DNA of 64,000 nucleotides from Roseiarcus sp963779095 (GTDB lineage: Bacteria > Pseudomonadota > Alphaproteobacteria > Rhizobiales > Beijerinckiaceae): contig CAVZWU010000008.1 of NCBI GenBank assembly GCA_963779095.1, forward strand, positions 1 to 64,000, read 5' to 3'. The translations under genes were made by a program, and so were the position numbers. This document shows, piece by piece, positions 44,463-52,485 of the stretch (within the stretch, counting starts at the first letter, position 1; each line of letters starts with the position of its first letter). The notes beneath the pieces were generated by a model that was not told the origin of the DNA, ran no database searches, and was given only the letters and a program-made list of their open reading frames with translations.

Positions 44463-45275
44463 ATGATCGACAGCGCATCCGCAGGCATTTTCGGAAGTTC
44501 GACGCCTGCCCGTCAAGACAATATTCATTTTAGCAAAGTGCCTCAGGTTGCACTGGGATTCTGGATCATCAAAATTCTTGCTACGACGCTGGGTGAAACT
44601 GGCGGCGACGCGGTCACGATGTCGTTGGGTCTGGGTTACGTCGTTGGCACACTGATTTTTTTGGTCATTTTTCTCAGCGCGGTTGCCGTCCAAGTCAAGG
44701 CGAGCCGCTTCCACCCCTACCTCTATTGGCTGACGATCGTCGCCACCACTACGCTCGGCACCACGATTGCGGACTTTGTCGATCGCTCCCTCGGCGTCGG
44801 CTACCTCGGCGGGTCGTCGATCTTGTTGATCGCGGTCGTCGCGTCGCTGGCTGTGTGGCGGCTGTCTGAAGGCACGGTGTCGGTCAATACCGTCGCGACC
44901 CCTCGGGTCGAAGCGTTTTACTGGGCCACCATCTTGTTTTCGCAAACCTTGGGAACCGCGCTTGGCGACTGGGTGGCGGATACGAACGATCTAGGGTACG
45001 CTGGGGGCGCTCTCGTTTTCGGCGCGGCGCTTGTTTTGATCGCCGCGCTCTATTTTTTCACCCAGGTCTCGCAAGTCGCCCTCTTCTGGGCCGCCTTCAT
45101 TCTCACGAGGCCTCTCGGGGCGACGCTTGGCGACCTCCTGGACAAGCCTCTCAACCATGGCGGCTTCGCGATGAGTCGTTACGTCGCGTCGGTGATCCTC
45201 GCGGCGCTGATCATTTTGTTGATAGCCGCATTGCCGCAACGCGCCGGCGTCCACCCTGGCGCGAAAACTGAATAA
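44463..45275 (+). CDS. COG4705-type polytopic membrane protein with fourfold internal repeat
   Basis: 270 residues with about eight hydrophobic helices. Four related motifs recur: ILATTLGETGGDAV, VATTTLGTTIADFVDRSLG, FSQTLGTALGDWVADTNDLG and LTRPLGATLGDLLDKPLNHG. The family is annotated loosely as metal (Mn/Cu) resistance-associated membrane proteins. The acidic D/E after each LG-T motif inside the membrane suggests ion handling, which is inference. It is separated from argC by a divergent promoter of 235 bp. Confidence 0.85.
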   Translation: MIDSASAGIFGSSTPARQDNIHFSKVPQVALGFWIIKILATTLGETGGDAVTMSLGLGYVVGTLIFLVIFLSAVAVQVKASRFHPYLYWLTIVATTTLGTTIADFVDRSLGVGYLGGSSILLIAVVASLAVWRLSEGTVSVNTVATPRVEAFYWATILFSQTLGTALGDWVADTNDLGYAGGALVFGAALVLIAALYFFTQVSQVALFWAAFILTRPLGATLGDLLDKPLNHGGFAMSRYVASVILAALIILLIAALPQRAGVHPGAKTE

Positions 45276-45287
45276 GCGGGCGAACCG

Positions 45288-45728
45288 CTAGCGAATGATC
45301 GTCGCGGTGAACGTCACCTGAGGCTCGCTGGTCTTGCGGCGCGCCGGATCGGAAAAAAACGCGTAAACGGATGGCGGGGCGAAATGGGCGCCGTAGAAGG
45401 GATTGGCGTAGGTCCCGTCGGCGAGCGCGTAGCCGAAGCCGTGCAACGACAGCTGGGGCGTCTCTGTTCTCACGAGATTGTCGACCGGGTAGCCCTCATT
45501 GCCGGGAATCGAGGTTTCAGGCTTCTGCAGGCCGGTGATCGCGACGCCGTTCATCTCGCCCTTGATCGCTGTGATCTCGTAGAAGCCGTCGGGGTCGGGC
45601 TTGTCCTTCGTGGTGAAGGCGCCCGAAGCCTTCACCCCCTCGCCAGAATAGCTCCAGCGCCATTCGAGCGCCTGTGCGGGAAGCGCATGGAGGGTGACGG
45701 CTGCGACAAGCCAACATGCGCGCTTCAA
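45288..45728 (-). CDS. Secreted protein, function unknown
   Basis: 146 residues from a TTG start with GGGGGA upstream. The signal peptide is MKRACWLVAAVTLHALPAQA. The mature part begins LEWRWSYSGEGVKASGAFTT and is beta-rich, with the EITAIKGEMNGVAITGLQKP segment seen in exported proteins of unknown role. No catalytic motif seen. It converges with the COG4705 gene. Confidence 0.65.
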   Translation of the reverse strand: MKRACWLVAAVTLHALPAQALEWRWSYSGEGVKASGAFTTKDKPDPDGFYEITAIKGEMNGVAITGLQKPETSIPGNEGYPVDNLVRTETPQLSLHGFGYALADGTYANPFYGAHFAPPSVYAFFSDPARRKTSEPQVTFTATIIR

Positions 45729-46309
45729 GCGAATCCCCCGGCCGATCCAGGCCTGGAAGCCACTTAAGCGCGCCTCAGCCTGGGCGCAATGTCATTTGGT
45801 TCTTTGATCTCTCCCCGAATGTGCCGGCCAGCATCGGAGCCGGCGCGAAATGGGTCCGCGCTGGAAAGCCGGGTCACGCCGCCGGCCATCGGCCAGCGGC
45901 GCGTCTTTCAGGAACGGCGCTGTTTCGGGCGCGGGTCAGAAGCTCGAATATTTGGGCGCGGTGCAGCCTCCGCACGCCCACGGCTACGACCAGTCGGCGA
46001 CGCGGCCCTTGTTCGCTTCGACATAGGCTCCAGGGCTTCGGCGGCAGCGCTGCGCTGTGGTAGACGATGCTGAACTGCCCGTCGGCCTGGATCTCGCCGA
46101 TCGTCAGGGGCTTGGCCATGTGGTTGTTCGGCAGCATCGTGACTTCGACGCCCGAGGGCGATTTGAACTTCTGTCCGATCATCGCCTGCCGCACGGCATC
46201 GACATCGGTCGTGCCGGCCTGCTGCACCGCCTGCACCCACATGTAAAACAGGATATAGGCGGAATTCCATCGGATCGCTGGTGACATTGTTGGGCTTCTT
46301 CGAATAATC

Positions 46310-47411
46310 GGCTCTTATAGCGTTATCTATTGTTTTGGTTAAGAATCGCGTCGGGTCGAGGGAGTGATTCGATGCGGGCTCAGGACTTTTCGGCTTGGCT
46401 GTCGTCGATTGCGGGGATGAGCGTGGAGCAGCGGCGCCAGGCCCTGCAGGCGCTGACGAAGGTGGGAAAGGGCGCCGCCGCGCCGGAAGATTTGGCCGCG
46501 CCTTCACCGGGAAAGCGACGCGCCAAGCGGACGGAGGATGCGCTTGGAACGACGGGCGTTGAGCGGGTGGAAAGCCGGGGCTGCCCGCGTTGCGCCAGCC
46601 GCGAGATCGTCGGCTGGGGCCGCTCGGACGGGCTGTTGCGATTCCGCTGCAAGAGTTGCGGACGCACGTTCAACGCCTTGACCAGAACGCCCATGGCGCA
46701 TCTGCGCAAGAAGGAGAAGTGGCTCGCTCACGCCCAGGCGATGATCGAGGGCAAGAGCCTGGCGAAGACCGCGGCGCTCTGCGGCGTCCATCCGACCACC
46801 GCCTTCCGCTGGCGGCATCGGTTTCTGCGCGCGCCAGCCGACGACAAGCCTCGCAGTTTGAGCGGAATCGTCGAGGCGGATGAGACCTTCATTCTCGAAT
46901 CCTTCAAGGGCCGCTGGTCCGACCTGCCGCGCAAGGCGCGTAAGCGAGGCGGAACGGCCCGGTATCCGGGCCCCTATCAGGACAACATTCCCGTCCTCGT
47001 CGCCCGCGACCGGAAAGGCGCGACCTTCGACGCCGTTCTGCCGCAGGACGACAACGCCTCGATCGCCGCGGCGCTGACGGGCGTCGTTACGCCCGCAAAT
47101 CATCTCGTCGGCGATGGCGGCAAGCCGTTGGCCGCCTTCGCCCGCCGAGCCGGCGTTCCTTTCCACGCTGTGCCCTCGCCGGGAAAGCCGGCCCCCGAGG
47201 CGCCGCATCTGCATATCAACAACGTCAACGCCTACCACAGCCGCCTCAAGCAATGGCTCAACCGCTTCAACGGCGTCGCCACCAACAACCTGCCAAGCTA
47301 CCTCGGCTGGCGCCGCGCCCTCGAAGGCTGGGGCCAACGCCTTGACCCGCCAAACTGGATCGCCGGCGCAATCGGAAACGGACCATACCAACAGATAACG
47401 CTATAAGAGCC
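46310..47411 (+). mobile_element. IS1595-family insertion sequence
   Basis: 1102 bp with ends GGCTCTTATAGCGTTATCT matching in inverted orientation. It is flanked by the 8-bp direct repeat GAATAATC at 46302-46309 and 47412-47419, the duplication size typical of IS1595. It carries one transposase gene and sits in the urtA remnant. Confidence 0.95.
46372..47406 (+). CDS. IS1595-family transposase
   Basis: 344 residues from the ATG after GAGGGAG. An N-terminal zinc ribbon (CPRCASREIVGWGRS, then RFRCKSCGRTFNA) is followed by a helix-turn-helix (LAKTAALCGVHPTTAFRWRH). The ISXO2-like catalytic domain follows with GIVEADETFILESFKG (Asp), LVGDGGKPLAAF (Asp) and the conserved N-N-V-N-A-Y-H-S-R-L-K-Q-W motif near the C-terminus. 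The frame is intact. Confidence 0.93.
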   Translation: MRAQDFSAWLSSIAGMSVEQRRQALQALTKVGKGAAAPEDLAAPSPGKRRAKRTEDALGTTGVERVESRGCPRCASREIVGWGRSDGLLRFRCKSCGRTFNALTRTPMAHLRKKEKWLAHAQAMIEGKSLAKTAALCGVHPTTAFRWRHRFLRAPADDKPRSLSGIVEADETFILESFKGRWSDLPRKARKRGGTARYPGPYQDNIPVLVARDRKGATFDAVLPQDDNASIAAALTGVVTPANHLVGDGGKPLAAFARRAGVPFHAVPSPGKPAPEAPHLHINNVNAYHSRLKQWLNRFNGVATNNLPSYLGWRRALEGWGQRLDPPNWIAGAIGNGPYQQITL

Positions 47412-47525
47412 GAATAATCCCGCCACTTCTTGATGAACGCCTTGTTCTAGGGCGTGTCGACGGATTCGAAATAGCTCCACGCCGCGAGGTGGCGGACCAG
47501 CGGCTTCGTGTCCACGCCCGCGAGC

Positions 47526-47660
47526 TACTATATTTACGACGAAGCCCACGGGGCGCCCCAGGCCGGCGCTCCGTTCGACGCGCTCTCGTCCGACTGGCGC
47601 TGCCCCGACTGCGGGACGGACAAGACCACCTTCCGGCCCTATGTGGAGAGCGCGGCCTGA
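47526..47660 (+). pseudogene. Rubredoxin 3' fragment
   Basis: The reading from 47526 is YYIYDEAHGAPQAGAPFDAL, then SSDWRCPDCGTDKTTFRPYV and a stop at 47658-47660. This is the second half of a rubredoxin, with the C-terminal iron-binding CPDCG knuckle. The N-terminal C-x-x-C knuckle is missing, replaced at the junction by urtA-derived sequence, so it cannot bind iron. It has no start codon of its own. Confidence 0.8.
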
Positions 47661-47750
47661 CGGCGGGGCGCCGCCGGGGCTGGGCGTGCGCTCTTATTGC
47701 GAGGCGCTCGACAAGAAGGCCGCCGCCCAGCCGGAGAGCGATGGACATAC

Positions 47751-47771
47751 ATCCATATCATCGATATGGAT
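47751..47771. promoter_or_regulatory. Palindromic operator candidate of vapBC
   Basis: ATCCATATC-ATC-GATATGGAT is a perfect 9-bp inverted repeat ending seven bases before the vapB start. VapBC complexes repress their own promoter at such palindromes; that role here is inferred. Confidence 0.6.
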
Positions 47772-47777
47772 AACCAT

Positions 47778-48005
47778 ATGAAGACGACGCTCAACATCGA
47801 CGACACGGTCATGGCTCAGCTCAAACGCGAAGCCGCGCGTCAGAAGCGGACGATGTCCGACCTTGTGGAGACAGCGTTGCGCAATCTGTTCCAGCGCCAG
47901 CGGAAGTCCCCTGAGGTTTCTCCTCTTCCGACCTTTGAGAGCGGCGGCGCGTTCGTCGACATCGGGGACCGGGACGCGCTCTATCAGGCTATGGAAGGCC
48001 GATGA
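47778..48005 (+). CDS. vapB: VapB-type antitoxin (ribbon-helix-helix)
   Basis: 75 residues starting MKTTLNIDDTVMAQLKREAA, the beta strand and first helix of a ribbon-helix-helix DNA-binding domain, followed by RTMSDLVETALRNLF. The C-terminal third (SPLPTFESGGAFVDIGDRDA) is the toxin-neutralising tail. An in-frame ATG 12 bases upstream overlaps the palindrome and is also possible. It pairs with the PIN toxin four bases downstream. Confidence 0.9.
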   Translation: MKTTLNIDDTVMAQLKREAARQKRTMSDLVETALRNLFQRQRKSPEVSPLPTFESGGAFVDIGDRDALYQAMEGR

Positions 48006-48009
48006 GCGC

Positions 48010-48441
48010 GTGGTCGTCGTCGACACCAACATCCTTGTTTACGCCGCGGACGCGGACTCTGACTGGCATGCAAAGTCGCGGGGCTGGCTCGCAGAGCGAC
48101 GGCGCAGACCGGACGCCTGGTATGTGACGTGGCCGATCCTCTACGAATTTTTGCGTGTGACCACCCATCCGCGCGTCATGCGGAAGCCCTGGTCGGCGGC
48201 CGCCGCCTGGGACTTCGTATCGGCCTTGCTCGCTTCGCCGGGGCTTGGAATCCTTATCCCGACGGATCGTCACCCGGCCGTTGCTGCGCAAGTTTTCGCG
48301 GAGTTTCCCTGGCTCGCGGGCAATCTTCTCCACGACGCGCACACGGCGGTGCTGATGCGCGAACATGGCGTGGCGAGAATTTGCACGCGGGACGCGGACT
48401 TCCGGCGCTTTGCTTTTCTTGAGGTCGTGGAGCCCAACTAG
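48010..48441 (+). CDS. vapC: VapC-type PIN-domain toxin
   Basis: 143 residues from a GTG start at 48010. PIN-domain RNases of this family cleave tRNA or rRNA when free of antitoxin. Acidic active-site residues are D5 in VVVDTNILVYAAD, a Glu in ILYEFLRVTTHP, and D in NLLHDAHTAVLMREHG and CTRDADFRRF. All four are present, so the nuclease should be competent. It was chosen over a nearby ATG because that ATG is out of frame. Confidence 0.92.
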   Translation: MVVVDTNILVYAADADSDWHAKSRGWLAERRRRPDAWYVTWPILYEFLRVTTHPRVMRKPWSAAAAWDFVSALLASPGLGILIPTDRHPAVAAQVFAEFPWLAGNLLHDAHTAVLMREHGVARICTRDADFRRFAFLEVVEPN

Positions 48442-48466
48442 AACCGCGGTTGGCGCCAACAAAAAA

Positions 48467-48485
48467 GGGCGGCTCCACGCCGCCC
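48467..48485. terminator. Bidirectional rho-independent terminator
   Basis: GGGCGGC-TCCAC-GCCGCCC is preceded by six A and followed by TTTT. It lies between the convergent vapC and rpsI genes. Confidence 0.9.
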
Positions 48486-48511
48486 TTTTCCGATCGTCTT
48501 CGACAATCGCC

Positions 48512-48997
48512 TCAGCGCTTGGAGAACTGGAAGCTCGCGCGCGCCTTGCGGTGGCCGTATTTCTTGCGCTCGACCACGCGCGAATTGCGGGTGAGGAAGC
48601 CCTCTTTCTTGAGGGTCGGCCTGAGCTCCGGCTCGAAATAGGTCAAGGCCTTGGCGAGGCCGTGGCGCACCGCGCCCGCCTGGCCCGAGAGGCCGCCCCC
48701 GCTCACCGTCACCATGAGGTCATACTGGGTGATGCGGTTCACCACCACAAGCGGCTGGCTCAGGATCATGCGCAGTACGGGCCTGGCGAAATACTGGTCG
48801 AGCGGGCGGCCGTTGACGGTCGCGAGCCCCCTGCCGGGCTTGATCCAGACGCGCGCCACCGCGTTCTTGCGCTTTCCGGTCGCATAGGCGCGCCCGTACT
48901 TGTCGAGCTTCTGCACGTGGACGGGCGCCTCGTTAGGCGTCGCGGGCGCAAGCTCCGTGCCCTTGAGGTCGGCGAGCGAGGAAAGTGTCTCAGCCAT
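48512..48997 (-). CDS. rpsI: 30S ribosomal protein S9
   Basis: 161 residues. The typical core is YATGKRKNAVARVWIKPG, GLSGQAGAVRHGLAKAL and the tail VVERKKYGHRKARASFQFSKR (tail reaches the P-site tRNA). The N-terminal 35 residues are an extension usual in alphaproteobacteria. It overlaps rplM by eight bases. Confidence 0.97.
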   Translation of the reverse strand: MAETLSSLADLKGTELAPATPNEAPVHVQKLDKYGRAYATGKRKNAVARVWIKPGRGLATVNGRPLDQYFARPVLRMILSQPLVVVNRITQYDLMVTVSGGGLSGQAGAVRHGLAKALTYFEPELRPTLKKEGFLTRNSRVVERKKYGHRKARASFQFSKR

Positions 48998-49472
48998 GGA
49001 TTTCAGCGCTCCGGCTGTTCTTGGGGTTGAGTTTGGCGACGTCGAGCATGGTCGGCGACTGCGCGGCGTGCGGGTGGTCCGGACCTTTGTAGACGCGCAG
49101 GTTGCCGAGCTGCTTCTTGCCGAGCGGCCCGCGCGGCAGCATGCGCTCGACCGCCTTCTCGACGATGCGCTCGGGAAACTTGCCCTCGAGGATCGACTTG
49201 GCCGAGCGTTCCTTGATGCCGCCGATATAGCCCGTGTAGTGGTAATAAACCTTCTGGTCGCGCTTCCTGCCGGTCAGGACAATCTTGTCGGCGTTGATCA
49301 CGATGACGTTGTCGCCGTCGTCGACGTGCGGGGTGAAGCTGGCTTTATGCTTGCCGCGCAGCCGCAGGGCGACGATCGAAGCGAGCCGCCCGACCACCAG
49401 ACCCTTGGCATCGATGAGGAGCCACTTCTTCTCGACCTCGGCCGTCTTGGTCGAATGGGTTTTGCCGAACAT
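48990..49472 (-). CDS. rplM: 50S ribosomal protein L13
   Basis: 160 residues from the ATG at 49472 (MFGKTHSTKTAEVEKKWLLI), where conserved sequence starts; the frame is open 180 bases further upstream but with unlike sequence. GDNVIVINADKIVLTGRK and MLPRGPLGKKQLGNLRVYKG are characteristic. First gene of the rplM-rpsI operon. Confidence 0.97.
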   Translation of the reverse strand: MFGKTHSTKTAEVEKKWLLIDAKGLVVGRLASIVALRLRGKHKASFTPHVDDGDNVIVINADKIVLTGRKRDQKVYYHYTGYIGGIKERSAKSILEGKFPERIVEKAVERMLPRGPLGKKQLGNLRVYKGPDHPHAAQSPTMLDVAKLNPKNSRSAEIHG

Positions 49473-49728
49473 GGATAAAGTCCGTTCGATTTCAGGAGGC
49501 GCGCTTCTGCCGGGGAAAGCGCAGAATGTCAACCGCGAAACGCCGGAACGGCCGAGAAAACGGCTTATCTCAACCATGAGGTACCATGATACGATATCTG
49601 GGCCCGCCCTGTGAGGCAGCGCCCGGGCGCAAAGATGAGGCGCGCGGATCATCGCCAGGGGCGGTCCCGGCTGGGAAGCAAGGCGGATCCGCTTTGACGC
49701 AGAGGGTGAATCACGTCAATCTGGCGGC

Positions 49729-50535
49729 GTGACATCAAAGGTTGGACGCCGACCGGGATCGCCGCCCGTCTGCGACTGCCGCACGCCGACGCAATGGGTC
49801 GGCGTGGCTGTTGGTCGCCTTTTGGGCGACCCTGTCGGCGATCCTTTAACGATCTGCTCGCCCTTGCGATTGACTCCTGCTGTGCTGGACTGGCAGGGCC
49901 AGCGAAACCGGGAACAGGTCGCCCAGTTTCTGGCTTACGCTTCGGCGCATCTGGTTCCCAAGGTCGCGGCGGCGGCGATTGGCGTCGTCGTCGACTTGCG
50001 CGGCGCATTCCGCCCGCGGCTCAGTATCCATGCGCCCGAAGGTCACGATGCTGTCGGGCCTTCATCGGCGCCGGCGGACGCGCCGGACGTCCAGGCGGCG
50101 TCCCAAGCTGACGCCGCGACCGACCAGGCTGTTTGCATGAAGGCGGACAGCGAGTTGGCCAGGCTCAGCGCGAGCCGCCCGCTCGCCGTTCTCGGCGGAG
50201 ACAAGAAGCGAATTGACGAGCGTATTCATGTCGATTACGCGCCCAGCGGCGCGCTGAGCAGGTTTCTCAACATCAGAGCCGGGACCGAGGTTTATTCTCC
50301 TGCTCGACATACTTATCGGTTCCGAACTCGTGCTCAGCAAGCAATATGGCTGTCCGTTTTCTCAAGAATGGATCGCCTCCTCCGCCAGCGCTTGCGGGAT
50401 CTGATCGCGGACTTATGGGAATACATCGTCAACGCGAGTTGTCACGAGGCCGAACGGCATGAGATCGATACAGGGGGGCTGAAGATTACAAGCGTCGAGG
50501 TGCTGCGCGAGAGGGAAGAGCGGCGTGCTCAGTAA
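49729..50535 (+). CDS. Doubtful hypothetical protein
   Basis: A 268-codon open frame. I recognise no domain and see no ribosome binding site. Its 3' end overlaps, on the opposite strand, the tail of the thioesterase frame. The last third (RTRAQQAIWLSVFSRMDRLL, then RQRLRDLIADLWEYIVNAS) looks codon-like and is AT-richer, so part of it may be a transferred or decayed gene. Otherwise 49653-50540 has no supported gene. Confidence 0.25.
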   Translation: MTSKVGRRPGSPPVCDCRTPTQWVGVAVGRLLGDPVGDPLTICSPLRLTPAVLDWQGQRNREQVAQFLAYASAHLVPKVAAAAIGVVVDLRGAFRPRLSIHAPEGHDAVGPSSAPADAPDVQAASQADAATDQAVCMKADSELARLSASRPLAVLGGDKKRIDERIHVDYAPSGALSRFLNIRAGTEVYSPARHTYRFRTRAQQAIWLSVFSRMDRLLRQRLRDLIADLWEYIVNASCHEAERHEIDTGGLKITSVEVLREREERRAQ

Positions 50536-51105
50536 TTCTCCCGCCTTGGATCGATATCGTCGATCAGCTTCGCGCCGCCATGGCGCATTCCATGCTTTCT
50601 TCTTCGCCGCGCGCGAGCCGTTAGCCCTCCGTCCCGCCGGTTGGGCGTCCCGAAAGCCTTCGCGCCGCGGCTCGCGCGCCAGGAAACAGGTCCCGGTCGC
50701 ATGGGCGACCATCTCGCTCTCTCCGTCGGAATAGAGCGCCACTTCGCCGACCGCGAGCCTTTTGCCGAGCTTGATCAGCCTCGCCTTGCCGATGAGATCG
50801 ACGGGCGCGGGCTTGCGGAGGAAATTGATCGAGGCGCTGGTGGTGACCGCATGCGCGACCGGGCCCATCTCGCTCAGGATCGCGACATAGAGCGCGCGTC
50901 GCAAACGCCGAACATCGTCGGCCCCGAGATCGTGCCGCCGGGCCGCAGGTGCCTGGGATGATAGGCGAGGCGGAGCGTCGCGCTCATCGGCGCGATCTCC
51001 TCGATCCGAAGGTCGCCGCTCTCCCAAAACTCCGGGAAAGATCTCGACGAGATAGGCGCGCAATTCGTCGATCGTGAACGGACGCGGCTTAACGGTGTCG
51101 TTCAT
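50413..51105 (-). pseudogene. PaaI-type acyl-CoA thioesterase, two compensating frameshifts
   Basis: Start MNDTVKPRPFTIDELRAYLV. Between about 51030 and 50905 the family-like reading lies in another frame (EFWESGDLRIEEIAPMSATL, then HPRHLRPGGTISGPTMFGV). After that the first frame resumes with ALYVAILSEMGPVAHAVTTS, NFLRKPAPVDLIGKARLIK and LGKRLAVGEVALYSDGESEM, a hot-dog fold. One base out and one base in explains this, and sequence error is likely here. The final 80 codons are low-complexity and probably extend past the true end. Confidence 0.75.
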
Positions 51106-51641
51106 CCGAGCGATCCTCCCGCAAACGGCCGCGCGCCTGCCTAGTGGGCGCTGTGAGCCCAGATGGCGCCGACCGGTTCAGCGCCTGCGCGTCCGCGATG
51201 CTCGGCGTCAAAACGCTCTGCAGCTCTTTCCGGCACGCCTCGCTGAAATCCCGCAGCGGATCGACGTGCTTGTCGATCCAATTCGTCGCGCATCTCATGC
51301 AAGGTGATGTTCGGCGCGAGATAGGTGTCGACGATGATGCGAACCACCGTGTCCGCGGCCTCCACGACTTCCGGCGTCGAGAGAAGGCGTATCCGGTTGG
51401 TCAGCGCGTAAATTCCAATGAGGCCGGTGACGTCGTCCCGGCTGGTTTGCAGAGCGTCGGAATACAATTTCGCCGCTTCGTCGAGAAACCTGCCGAACAG
51501 GGCGGCTCGGGTGTCCCTCTCGGCGGCGCGCCGTTGCGCCCGGGTTTGCGCGTGTTGCGTCACCCACGAGGTCGTGAACGAGGCAAGGCCGCCGATGGCC
51601 GTTCCGGCCAGCGCGGCGAAGGCCGATATGTAGGCGCGCAT
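51089..51641 (-). pseudogene. Small membrane-anchored protein, one frameshift
   Basis: The product starts MRAYISAFAALAGTAIGGLA, a single N-terminal transmembrane segment, followed by a helical cytoplasmic domain (RRAAERDTRAALFGRFLDEA, DTYLAPNITLHEMRD). After HEMR a conserved-looking ending, WIDKHVDPLRDFSEACRKEL, lies in another frame, so an indel near 51285 splits the gene. The exact end is uncertain. Similar single-TM proteins with a DPLR-FSEAC-EL tail occur widely; function unknown. Confidence 0.65.
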
Positions 51642-51666
51642 CCATCGGCCGCTCCGATCTGTCGCT

Positions 51667-52485
51667 CAGGTCGCCGGCGTCGTCGCGGGCGGCGCCAGCG
51701 CGACCGCGGCCTCGGAGGTGAGCATGAGGAACGTCAGCGTCTCCTGAAGGTAGAGGCGCACGACGGTGTCGGTGTGGCTCAGATAGCCGATCGAGACGTC
51801 CTGCCCGATGTGCAGGTCGAAATCGCCGCCGCGGGTGGTGAGCACGAAGGCGCCGTCGATGGCCGGCGGCCCAGATGATCTCGTCCTTGACGAGCTTCTT
51901 CACGTGCTCGAGCACCGGGTAGCCGTTGTCGACGGTCTCCGCGAGCGCCGTGTAGGCGTCGGCGCCGAGCACGACCGAATAGGGCCCATTGACGCCGACG
52001 AGACGAAGCTGGCTCAGCGCCTGGGCGATCGCGTCCGGATACTGGCGCACGTCGGCTGGGAGCGTCATGATCGGATTGCTCGTCCCCTGCCGGATGCCTT
52101 CGATCTGCGCCGCCGCGATAGCCTTCGAAGATGGCGCGATCCTCGGCGTAAGCGATCTTCTGCGCGGCGTCCTTCGCCGGCTGCCAGTCGGAATCGTTCG
52201 AGCCGCGCTCGACGTCGTCGATCTGCTCGCGGTCGAGCTCGAACGGGACCCTGAGTTCGACCAGAGGCTTGACCTCGCGCTGCCGCGCGAGCACGCCCTC
52301 GCCCGGCGCGGCGATCGTCTTGAGGTGGCCGGTGCCGACCGCGGAAAGGCCGGGGCCGCCCGGCCCCTCGACGTCGACCACGCGCCGTCCGGCGAGGTAG
52401 CGCTTGAGCGTGCGCTTCGTCTCCTCTTCGATCTGGCCCACGCCGCATCGGAAATCGGGGCAAGCTCGCGGTGAAGATTATTCAT
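51667..52485 (-). pseudogene. Family 1 encapsulin shell protein, several frameshifts
   Basis: The start MNNLHRELAPISDAAW is the signature N-terminus of Linocin M18/CFP29-type encapsulins. The next frame gives QIEEETKRTLKRYLAGRRVV and DVEGPGGPGLSAVGTGHLK; then AAQIEGIRQGTSNPIMTLP with VGVNGPYSVVLGADAYTALA; then GGDFDLHIGQDVSIGYLSHT and VRLYLQETLTFLMLTSEAAV to the stop at 51667. Shifts fall near 52440, 52125 and 51875. Corrected length is about 271 residues, normal for a T=1 shell. The ATG overlaps the DyP stop (ATGA). Clustered indels suggest sequence error rather than decay. Confidence 0.85.

Larger units (their letters stand above)
45914..47525 (-). pseudogene. Degenerate urtA (urea ABC transporter substrate-binding) remnant split by IS1595
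   Basis: Minus strand 47525-47420 reads VDTKPLVRHLAAWSYFESVD, then TP-stop-NKAFIKKWRDYS. After removing the IS and one GAATAATC it continues KKPNNVTSDPMEF, then in another frame ILFYMWVQAVQQAGTTDVDA, IGEIQADGQFSIVYHSA, then in a third PYVEANKGRVADWS-stop-PWACGGCTAPKYSSF. These are UrtA C-terminal signatures. Two internal stops, two frameshifts and a missing N-terminal part show it was dead or dying, and the IS is only one of its lesions. Confidence 0.8.
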
